Source of the DNA: Nostoc sp. CENA543
Lineage (GTDB): Bacteria > Cyanobacteriota > Cyanobacteriia > Cyanobacteriales > Nostocaceae
Length of the DNA: 64,000 nucleotides
Assembly (NCBI RefSeq): GCF_002896875.1
Contig: NZ_CP023278.1
Location: 5,712,501-5,776,500, forward strand
Reading direction: 5' to 3'
The position numbers and the translations under genes were made by a program. Shown piece after piece: positions 38,507 to 47,100 of this stretch. Each line of letters starts with the position of its first letter. Positions within the stretch are counted from its first letter, which is position 1. A model generated the notes under the pieces. The model worked only from the letters and a program-made list of their open reading frames with translations. It did not search any database and was not told where the DNA came from.

Positions 38507-40039
38507 TTATCTAGGTGGGTAATATTGCTGATTTACCGCCGGGGGTTGATAAACATTAGTGGGGATGGTGGTTGCTGGTGCATTCATTCCAGGAGGTTGA
38601 TAAGTATTGCTAGGAATAGTGGTTACTGGTGCATTGATCACAGGAGATTGATAGCCTGTTGAGGGGATGGTGTTAGTAGTGTTGCTTGGTGTGGGTGGGG
38701 TTTGGGTAAATTCTTGGTAAGCGGCGCGAGAAATTGAACTGATAAGTTTTTCGGCGCGGGGGTCATTATTGGGACGTTGTACCATAACGACGGCAATATA
38801 ACGCTTGCCTGTAGGGGTGTCAATTATACCTGCGTCGGCTAATAAAGTACCGATATCGCCTGTTTTATGGTAGGCGCGCGCACCTGCATCTAAGCCAGCA
38901 GGTAAAAGCTGATCTCGCTGTGTGCGGCGCATGATATCAAGGATTTGGTCGCGCGATCGCATAGTGACTAACTTACCTTGACTAACCATTGCCAGTAAAT
39001 TGCCTAATTCCTTGGGACTAGTGGTGTTTGTCCCTGACAAATCTGGTAGTGGGTTGCGAATAACTGTGCTAGTTAACCCCCAACTTTGAAAACGCTGATT
39101 AACTGCTTCTATTCCCCCTAATCTAGCAATCAGCATATTGGTGGCGGTGTTGTCGCTGACGGTAATCATTTTAGTAGCGACTTCCAAAGCTGGATATTGG
39201 GTACCTGCTGGTTTGTATTGGAAATCCCCTGAACCACCAACAATCATTTCCTGTTGTATGGTTAGCATTTCATCTAGGCGGATTTTCCCAGCGTCTACGT
39301 CTTGGAAAAAGGCAATTAAAATCGGGACTTTAATGGTGCTAGCGGCTGGCAAGCTGTTATCAGCATTGAGATCGACATATCCCCCAGTATCTAAATCTGC
39401 TAAAAACACCGCCGGAGTCAGATTAGGATTAGCTGCGGCTAACTCTTGTACCGCATTTTTCAAAGTGGGAATTTCTTGGGACGGAGACAAGGCAGGAGTG
39501 GGGTTAGTTGTAGCGGGTTTTGGCTGGACTTGTCCACTATTATTAGATGCGGTTGGAGTCGTGGAAGGGACACGATTTGCCGGATCAAGCACTGATAAGA
39601 CTGTACCGACGATCGCACCAATCCCAACTCCCACAATCAATAGACGGATGGCATATAAAAAAGCTCTTGCCATTGGTTTTAACCGCGTTTTTTTCGATAC
39701 TCGTCTACCCATTGGTAAAGGCTGTCTCTGTACTCGCACCGTCTTCACTTTGGCATTTTTTGGCGGTGCTGGCATCTGCCTAGTTGTGGTGGGGATGGGT
39801 TTGACTGCCGTAGGCATGACTAACCCTTGTGGTTTGGGCTTTCGTGTCTTGGAGTTGACGGGATAAGGCAAAACATTATTATATGAGTCTGTCACTACCG
39901 TTGCGCCAGGGTCAACAGGCCGTTGTTTGGGAACTTTGACTTTTTTAACTTCCCCCTGAGAAACTGTACGCGATCGCTGGCGACGATTGGCGGGTTGTCG
40001 TCGTGAAGAAGTTCTGCGTTTGTTACCTAACTCTGACAC
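38507..40039 (-). CDS. Membrane-anchored class A beta-lactamase-like serine hydrolase
   Basis: This about 510-residue protein has a very basic, proline-rich N-terminal 125 residues (cytosolic), one membrane helix (FLYAIRLLIVGVGIGAIVGT), and a periplasmic class A beta-lactamase-type domain. The active site is S234-T-I-K (ASTIKVPIL), with SDN in VSDNTATNML and KTG in YHKTGDIGTLL. The C-terminus has about 2.7 copies of a 17-residue repeat (TIPSNTYQPPGMNAPAT type). It may be a penicillin-recognising hydrolase or a peptidoglycan-related enzyme rather than a resistance factor. GTG at 40039 follows AAGGAG with five bases spacing and is preferred to TTG at 40063. Confidence 0.82.
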   Translation of the reverse strand: MSELGNKRRTSSRRQPANRRQRSRTVSQGEVKKVKVPKQRPVDPGATVVTDSYNNVLPYPVNSKTRKPKPQGLVMPTAVKPIPTTTRQMPAPPKNAKVKTVRVQRQPLPMGRRVSKKTRLKPMARAFLYAIRLLIVGVGIGAIVGTVLSVLDPANRVPSTTPTASNNSGQVQPKPATTNPTPALSPSQEIPTLKNAVQELAAANPNLTPAVFLADLDTGGYVDLNADNSLPAASTIKVPILIAFFQDVDAGKIRLDEMLTIQQEMIVGGSGDFQYKPAGTQYPALEVATKMITVSDNTATNMLIARLGGIEAVNQRFQSWGLTSTVIRNPLPDLSGTNTTSPKELGNLLAMVSQGKLVTMRSRDQILDIMRRTQRDQLLPAGLDAGARAYHKTGDIGTLLADAGIIDTPTGKRYIAVVMVQRPNNDPRAEKLISSISRAAYQEFTQTPPTPSNTTNTIPSTGYQSPVINAPVTTIPSNTYQPPGMNAPATTIPTNVYQPPAVNQQYYPPR

Positions 40040-40212
40040 TGTCACTCCTTGTGACTCACTCAAAAATTGATTTTAAAGTAGTCCCGATGAAACTTATTTC
40101 ACGCGCCTTGCATAAAAGCATGACTGTTTACCCAGTGTAACTACTACTTAGTAGTATTTTTGTGTTTAGTTTATTTCATCTTTAAGACTTTGGGAATGAT
40201 TTTTGGAATTTT

Positions 40213-40246
40213 GGTCAATAGTCAATAGTCAATAGTCAATAGTCAG
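40213..40246. repeat. Heptamer repeat array (GTCAATA type)
   Basis: Four to five copies of GTCAATA. The array runs into the end of the neighbouring TrmJ-like gene and supplies its TGA stop codon. Confidence 0.8.
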
Positions 40247-41013
40247 GGGTCTGGGCTATTTTGGCTTTTTGGGTGATTAATTGCCCATTCGGCTTGTCTG
40301 AACAAGCCACGTAGCATGGCTACTTCATTGGTTGTCAGATGGGCGCGATTGTAAATTTGGCGGAATTTTTCCATGCGGCTGTTCGCTGTGTGGGGATATA
40401 AATAACCAATATCTAAAAGAAAAGATTCTAATTGCTGATAAAATGCTTCCACTAGCTCTAGGGGGGCTAGTTCGGTGGATGTAATAGCAGGTGTTGGTTG
40501 TGGTTGTGTTGGTTGTGCTAGTTCGTAGCAGCAAATACCGACAGCACTCGCTAAGTTCAAGGATGGATAAATAGGGCTGCTGGGAATACGCACAAACCTG
40601 TGGGCATAATTTAATTCTTCATTGGTTAATCCTCGATCTTCCCTACCAAAAATTAAAGCTGCGGGTTGGTTTGTTGGTTCTAATAGCCACGGTAAGGCGG
40701 TTCTGGGGGTTTCTAAGGGGAAGGGACAATGGCGATCGCGTCCGGTGGTGGCGATCGCACTCACACATCCTTGCAAGGCTTGTGGTAGGGTATCCACTAC
40801 AATTGCGGCTTCTAAAATCTCTTTGGCATGAACCGCCATTTTCATGGCTTCTGGAGACAAGCGATCGCATTGGGGATTAACTAATACTAAATGCTCTAAT
40901 CCAAAGTTTTTCATTACACGGGCGGTTGAACCTACGTTCATAGGGCCAGCCGGTTCTACTAAAACAATTCGCACTCCAGGTATAGATGAACTAACTTGAT
41001 CCACTATGTTCAC
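40243..41013 (-). CDS. TrmJ/TrmH family RNA 2'-O-methyltransferase (SPOUT)
   Basis: This 256-residue SPOUT-class protein is of TrmJ type. It begins IRIVLVEPAGPMNVGSTARVMKN-like (VRIVLVEPAGPMNVGSTARV) and has the knot motifs LIFGREDRGLTNEELN and SLNLASAVGICCYEL. TrmJ methylates the ribose of position 32 in tRNAs. The C-terminal helices (EAFYQQLESFLLDIGYLYP, TTNEVAMLRGLFRQAEW) match the TrmJ extension. The start is GTG at 41013. The last residues and stop codon fall in repeat DNA. Confidence 0.87.
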   Translation of the reverse strand: MNIVDQVSSSIPGVRIVLVEPAGPMNVGSTARVMKNFGLEHLVLVNPQCDRLSPEAMKMAVHAKEILEAAIVVDTLPQALQGCVSAIATTGRDRHCPFPLETPRTALPWLLEPTNQPAALIFGREDRGLTNEELNYAHRFVRIPSSPIYPSLNLASAVGICCYELAQPTQPQPTPAITSTELAPLELVEAFYQQLESFLLDIGYLYPHTANSRMEKFRQIYNRAHLTTNEVAMLRGLFRQAEWAINHPKSQNSPDP

Positions 41014-41179
41014 AAACTCTTCGACAATACAGCTTACAAGTTACAGGTTACGCAATTTTAGATTCCAATTTATAGGTTGAGGAAAATTCTAGAATCATTT
41101 TTGGGAACAATTGATGTAGTCGGGCGCATATCTACCCAGTTTCTACTATCCATTTAAACTCAGCATTTCTACATCAATC

Positions 41180-41959
41180 ATGAAATTTACTAAAGCATCT
41201 TTATTGATGATCGCCTGTGGTTTACCTTTGTATTACAATTGTCTCCCAATAGCTGCCTTCGCCGTCCAAAAGACACAGGTGCAATCTACAAATCCCAAAC
41301 CAGATGGACTGATTAGCCAAGGTTTTAAGCCACCAAAACGCAAAGGCCCACCAGTGAGTGCTGGCGGTGCTACCCGTGGGACTGTCTGCATTCAGGGAAA
41401 ACAACTCGTTACTCCCCTCACTCCCGCCAATAAATGGGGACTAACATTGGCTCAAAGACCGCAGTTTTTTTGGTATTTACCCGTAAGTTCAGCCAAAACG
41501 GCACAGTTCCTACTGCTTTCGGAAGCAGATAAAAAAATTCTATATGAGACTACTTTGAGCTTACCTAATCGGCCAGGAATTGTTAGCTATACTCTCCCTG
41601 AAAATGCACCCGCGTTAGAAATCAATAAAACCTATCGTTGGTCACTAGTGTTAGTGTGTGACTCGGAAGATTTTAGTACAAACCCCAGATTTGAGAGTTT
41701 GGTGGAACGTGTTCAACCGGAAGCGTCATTATCTCAAAAATTAGCGAACGCAGATGCTCAAAAACTACCTGCAATCTATGCAGAAGCGGGAATTTGGTAT
41801 GAAGCATTAAGTGCGATCGCGCAACAGCGTTATAGTAACCCCCGAAATGTGCATTCTATGTTGGGTTGGCGGCAATTTTTAAACTCCGTCGGTTTAAATG
41901 CGATCGCTTCTCAACCTTTGCTGGATTGTTGTCAAGCTGAAAATTCAGCATCCAAATAA
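41180..41959 (+). CDS. DUF928 domain protein, secreted
   Basis: This 259-residue protein has a signal peptide (KASLLMIACGLPLYYNCLPIA, cut after AFA) and a DUF928 domain. The family-like parts are KRKGPPVSAGGATRGTVCIQ, GLTLAQRPQFFWYLPVS, YRWSLVLVCDSEDFSTNP and AEAGIWYEALSAIAQQR. It probably acts in the periplasm; its function is unknown. It ends two bases before the CHASE2-cyclase gene, so the two are almost certainly co-transcribed, and a role as an extracytoplasmic partner of the CHASE2 sensor is a reasonable inference. Confidence 0.82.
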   Translation: MKFTKASLLMIACGLPLYYNCLPIAAFAVQKTQVQSTNPKPDGLISQGFKPPKRKGPPVSAGGATRGTVCIQGKQLVTPLTPANKWGLTLAQRPQFFWYLPVSSAKTAQFLLLSEADKKILYETTLSLPNRPGIVSYTLPENAPALEINKTYRWSLVLVCDSEDFSTNPRFESLVERVQPEASLSQKLANADAQKLPAIYAEAGIWYEALSAIAQQRYSNPRNVHSMLGWRQFLNSVGLNAIASQPLLDCCQAENSASK

Positions 41960-41961
41960 TT

Positions 41962-44163
41962 ATGGGCTGGAAACAATTTAAACCCTTTATCTGGCGATGG
42001 CGCGGGATAATTTTTGCTGTACCTAGAATTACAGTTCTGGTAATTATCTTACGTTTAACAGGACTGTTACAAGCATTAGAATTGACTGCACTAGACCAAT
42101 TTTTTCTGCTGCGTCCAGCAGAACCACCAGATCAGCGAATTGTCATAGTAGAAATTAATGAAGCAGATATCCATAAATTTAGTAAATGGCCGATTTCTGA
42201 TGAAGAGTTAGCTAGTATTCTAGAGAAAATTAAACAGCAACAACCTAGAGCCATCGGTCTAGATATATATCGCGATTTACCCGTAGAACCTGGTTATGAA
42301 AAATTAGTAAAAGTATTTGCTAATACTCCCAATTTGATTGGTGTGCAAAAACTTTCTAAAAGTTTCGATAGTGCCACGGTTGACCCACCGCCAGAACTCG
42401 AAAAACGCCAGCAAGTCGGCTCAAATGACTTACCTTTAGATGATGATGGTAGAGTCCGCAGAAGCTTGTTATATGTCAATTTCAATGAAGATGATGTAAT
42501 CGAGAGCTTCGCTTTGAAGTTAGCCCTACTGTATTTAAAACCAGAAAAAATTACTGATAAACCTGCGGCTAATAATCCCAATTATTTACAGTTAGGTAAA
42601 GCAATTTTTCCAATTTTTGAATCTAATAATGGTGGTTACGCCTGGGCTGATGATGGGGGCTATCAAGTAATATTAAATTATCGAGGTCGCATCAAACAAC
42701 AGTTCGCTACTATTTCTTTATCTCAAGTCCAAAATAATCAGATTCCTCCCAATTTCATGCGAGGAAAAGTAGTCTTAATTGGGTCAACGGCTGAAAGTCT
42801 TAAAGATTTATTTTACACACCTTACACAAGTAAATTTTTTGCGTCTCCTGAACGCATGGCGGGAGTGACAATTCATGCTAATTCAATTAGTCAAATTTTG
42901 AGTGCAGCTTTAGAAGGCCGGACATTAATTAAAACTCTACCAGAATCAGTAGAATTATTATCGATTTTATTGTGGTCAATTATTGGTGCTAGTTTATGTT
43001 GGCAACAACGCCATCAAATTAATCAAAGAACACTCTTATTAGTCAGCGTGATTGTTGGCGGTGGAGCGTTAGTTGGTGGGAGTTTTGTGGCGTTTTTATT
43101 TGGTTGGTGGCTACCACTTATCCCCTCTATGTTAGCTTGGGGCGGTTCAGCGATCGCAGTCACACACTACATTGCTCAAAGTGCTGGGGAAATGCGCCAA
43201 ACTTTAGGACGCTATCTCACTGATGAAGTTGTCGCCAATTTATTAGAAACTCCGGCTGGTTTAAAAATCGGTGGTGAACGTCGTCAAGCCACATTACTAT
43301 TTTCTGATTTACGTGGTTTCTCTGCCATTTCTGAACAATTGCCGCCGGAAAAAGTAGTCCAGATTCTCAATCTTTACTTGGCAGCAATGACAGATATTAT
43401 TAATAAATATCATGGCACAATTAACGAATTTATGGGCGATGGAATTTTTATCATGTTTGGCGTGCCTATTAGTCGTTATGATGATGCTCAAAGAGCGATC
43501 GCTTGTGCAGTTGAGATGCAATTAGCAATGGCACAAGTCAATCACCAAAATCAGCAAATGAATTTACCAAAGCTAGAAATGGGAATTGGGATTAATACTG
43601 GTGAAGTGGTGGCTGGTAATATCGGTTCCCAAAAACGTGCCAAGTATACAGTCATCGGTAGTCATGTCAATTTAGCTGCTAGGATTGAAACCTATACAGT
43701 GGGAGGACAAATTTTAATTTCTGAAAATACCTATCAAGATGCTCAAATTGAACTTAAAATTATGGGACAATTAAAAATTGAACCCAAGGGAATTAAAGAA
43801 GTAATCACTATCTATGATATTGCCGGAATTGGCGGTGAATATAATTTATATTTACCAGAAGATAACGATTTGATGGTAACTTTAGCATCGCCATTAACCA
43901 TAGAATACACTGTATTGCAAGGTAAACAAGCCACGGGCATATTATTATCAGGGAAATTTGTGACGCTTTCTGAGAAAAAAGCCTTACTCAAATCTACACA
44001 TCCTCTCGAACCTTTAAATAATCTCAAACTCAGGCTAGTGAATGCCCCAGATGCAGATATTTACGCTAAAGTCATCCAAGTAGCTGATGAGCATCACTTT
44101 TTAATTAGGTTTACGAATCTTCCTCCACAAGCTATTGAAATCATTAACTCATTGCTTGTCTAA
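41962..44163 (+). CDS. CHASE2-domain class III nucleotide cyclase with PilZ-like C-terminus
   Basis: This 733-residue protein has a membrane segment at about 18-38, an extracytoplasmic CHASE2 domain (about 45-330; RIVIVEINEADIHKFSKWPI, GKVVLIGSTAESLKDLFYTP) and three membrane helices (about 335-405). A class III cyclase domain follows (about 440-620), with metal ligands D449 (FSDLRGFS) and D493 (FMGDG). Purine-selecting positions read E489 and T563 rather than the usual Lys and Asp/Thr of adenylate cyclases, so product specificity is open. Residues 640-733 look like a PilZ-type barrel. Its last 15 bases overlap the end of the opposite-strand giant kinase gene. Confidence 0.85.
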   Translation: MGWKQFKPFIWRWRGIIFAVPRITVLVIILRLTGLLQALELTALDQFFLLRPAEPPDQRIVIVEINEADIHKFSKWPISDEELASILEKIKQQQPRAIGLDIYRDLPVEPGYEKLVKVFANTPNLIGVQKLSKSFDSATVDPPPELEKRQQVGSNDLPLDDDGRVRRSLLYVNFNEDDVIESFALKLALLYLKPEKITDKPAANNPNYLQLGKAIFPIFESNNGGYAWADDGGYQVILNYRGRIKQQFATISLSQVQNNQIPPNFMRGKVVLIGSTAESLKDLFYTPYTSKFFASPERMAGVTIHANSISQILSAALEGRTLIKTLPESVELLSILLWSIIGASLCWQQRHQINQRTLLLVSVIVGGGALVGGSFVAFLFGWWLPLIPSMLAWGGSAIAVTHYIAQSAGEMRQTLGRYLTDEVVANLLETPAGLKIGGERRQATLLFSDLRGFSAISEQLPPEKVVQILNLYLAAMTDIINKYHGTINEFMGDGIFIMFGVPISRYDDAQRAIACAVEMQLAMAQVNHQNQQMNLPKLEMGIGINTGEVVAGNIGSQKRAKYTVIGSHVNLAARIETYTVGGQILISENTYQDAQIELKIMGQLKIEPKGIKEVITIYDIAGIGGEYNLYLPEDNDLMVTLASPLTIEYTVLQGKQATGILLSGKFVTLSEKKALLKSTHPLEPLNNLKLRLVNAPDADIYAKVIQVADEHHFLIRFTNLPPQAIEIINSLLV

Positions 44164-47100
44164 GTCCAGAATCGGTAAATTAATTACAAATTCAGTTCCT
44201 TGATGGAGTTGCGAATTAACAGTTAATGAACCATTGTGTTTTTCTTCGACGATTTGTTTAGCTATAGATAATCCTAAGCCTGTACCTTTACCGACAGCTT
44301 TAGTAGTAAATAAATGGTCAAATATTTTCTGTATCATTTCTGCACTCATGCCCTTACCATTATCGGCAATGGCAATTCTCACTAGATGCTGCTCCATGAT
44401 CGTAGTAATAGTAATCTTGTTGGGATTGGCTTGAATATCTTCAAAACTACGTCCGTGGTTTGAATCTTCTAAAGCATCAATTGCATTAGCCAAAATATTC
44501 ATAAATACCTGATTTAACTGCCCAGGAAAACATTCTACTTGTGGTAAATTACCGTAGTTAGTGACAACTTGAATTGTGGGGCGTTGTTCATTAGCCTTAA
44601 GACGATGTTTGAGAATAAGAATAGTGCTATCAATACCTTCATGAATATTAAATGGCACTTTATAATCTCTGTCGGCACGAGAGAAGGTACGAAGAGAAGT
44701 GCTAATATTTTTTAACCTATCACAAGCGATAGTCATGGAATCAAGCATTTTAGGGAAGTCTTCTAGGCTATATTCCAAATCAATTTCTGACTCGTGATCC
44801 AGGATTTCTGCACTCTTATCAGGAAAACTTTCTTGATAGAGTTTCAAATGTTCGCTAATGTCGCTAAAAGTTGGTTTAGCTTGCTTGAGACTGGAAGAAA
44901 TAAAACCCAAAGGATTATTCATTTCGTGCGCCACACCAGCCACTAAATTACCCAAAGCGGACATTTTCTCACTTTGGATAATTTGTAATTGGGCATTTTG
45001 CAAGTTATGGAATGCCTGTTCTAGTTGTTGAGCATATTCCTGAGAACGTTGATAAAGTCGGGCATTTTCTAAAGAAATAGCAGCTTGAGCGCAAAGTAAA
45101 TTGAGTAGTTCGATGCGATCGCTCGTAAACGCACCCTTTGCTAAATTATTTTCCAGATATAAAATACCTAGCAACTTACCTTGGTGCAGAATCGGACTGC
45201 ATAAAATACTCTGAGGCTGTTGGCGGATGATGTATGGATCGTTGGCTAAGGTGGGATCTGCGTTTGCATCCAGTAGCACCACAGTTTGTTGATTGTGCTT
45301 GACTTTGTAAATTAGCTTTTGGGGAATGTCTTGGCTGTTTTCAATGGCTAGACTTTGCAACACAACGGGTTGTTTGATTTGGGTAATTGCACCTTGAATT
45401 AGCAGATGATTATCTTGCAACAGCATTAACACACATTTATCGGCTCCAGCATTTTCGATGATGATGGAAAGCAACGATGAAAGCAGTTGGGAAAATTCAA
45501 TTTCGCCGGAGATAGTCTGAGATGCTTTGAGAATTGCCTTTAAATCTAGGCTATCTGAGATACTGCTACTGCTGGATGTACCCGAACTAGCAGATGTTAC
45601 AGTCCCCAAGGCGAAGATAGTTTCGTTAGTAGAAACAGGCGAACGGCTTTGCTGTAATATGGGTGCAAGTAATTGAGGATAGCGTTTTTCTAAGTCTGTG
45701 ACTTTAGCTTTTGCTCCCCAACGGACATAGGCATAGTAAGCTTCAATCATGTATTCTTGGGCTATGCGCTGTTTGCCCCAATCAAGATAGAATTTTGCAG
45801 CTAGTTCGTTGGCTAGTGCTTCTTCTTGTATGTATTTGTTGGCTTTAGCTAGGGAAATTGTCTGCTCATATAGCTCAATAGCTTCGGAAATTCGTCCTAA
45901 GACTCGACATTTTTCTGCTTCCACCAAAGTGTATTTATGTTCAAAATTTGTCTGTGCATGATCAACCCATACTTTCATGATTTTTTGATTTATTTCTACT
46001 TGCTCTAGCAGAGATTGACAGTTTTTATTGATGGTTGATGTGCATCTGTTTTCAGATACTTGTAAATCAATGCACTGGGATAACAGCGAAAGAGAATAAT
46101 AAAAGTTGTGAATTGCCACAGTTACACCAATAGCAGCATCAGCGTAATTTGCTGCCTTGATTGCCGATGTCACCGCCGTCGAGTAATCTGCCAGTAAATA
46201 GCTGAGAATAGATTTAGCTAAATATGCTGTAAACGGCAGTGAGCGATCGTTACCGGCACAATAAACAGGTAAAAGCTTAGTTTCATCAAAACACTCACCT
46301 GACAATTGCCTTGGCTCAGTCACATCTCCCAACAAATTAGAAACTAGCTGTTGCCAAATTTGAGCATTGCCCAGAGAATGATCTTGTTTAATTGGCTGCA
46401 AAACCTCCAGCGCAATCTTTTGTTTGTGTTGTAAATCCGTTAAAGTTTCTCCAACAAGAAACCGATAGGTACAGCTATGAGCAGTTGCATAACTAGCATA
46501 CTCAATATCGCCCATTTCAAACCCAATTTGACTAGCTTTCCCTAATGTTTCTATAGTGCCAATTAGAGGTTCTTTCCAAGGCCGAATAAAAACATTGAAC
46601 AAATTCTTGACTTTACATTCCAATTCTCTAGCGGAAAATTTATCTAATACTTCTAAAGCAAGTAACCCAGAGTAGTATCCTTTATCTAAATCTTTTTCAA
46701 ATCCACATAGTAATATGCCATAAAATACATAGGCAAAGGCAGTTAGCGATGTGTGTCCTTGTTTTAAGCTCAAATCAATCATTGTCAAAACAATTGGTGA
46801 TAGTAGCTCTGGTTTCGTTGTGTAGGCTGGAGGAAAAATTGCCATAAGTATACGCATAACAGCAATTTGATGGGCATCCTGCATCACTGGCAATGATTCT
46901 ATTGTGTTCAATTGTGGTAGGTGAATGACTGAAGATGCAGGAGCATCATTTAAATCGACTCCTAGAAGTTCCAAAGCCAACATTCCCACATCCAATGCTT
47001 TTGGCATTTCTGACTGAGCCGTATACATTTGAATTTGCAACTCATAAATTTTTACGCGGTCAATTAAGCTGGTTGCGCGTTCTAAAATCAAATTAGCTAA

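Noticed and set aside
39138-39866. 242-codon plus-strand frame
   Set aside because: Antisense shadow of the beta-lactamase-like gene; composition is typical of a reverse-frame reading.
10227-40039. PBP and beta-lactamase-like genes as an antibiotic resistance set
   Set aside because: They are 26 kb apart with unrelated neighbours; both fit normal cell-wall functions.
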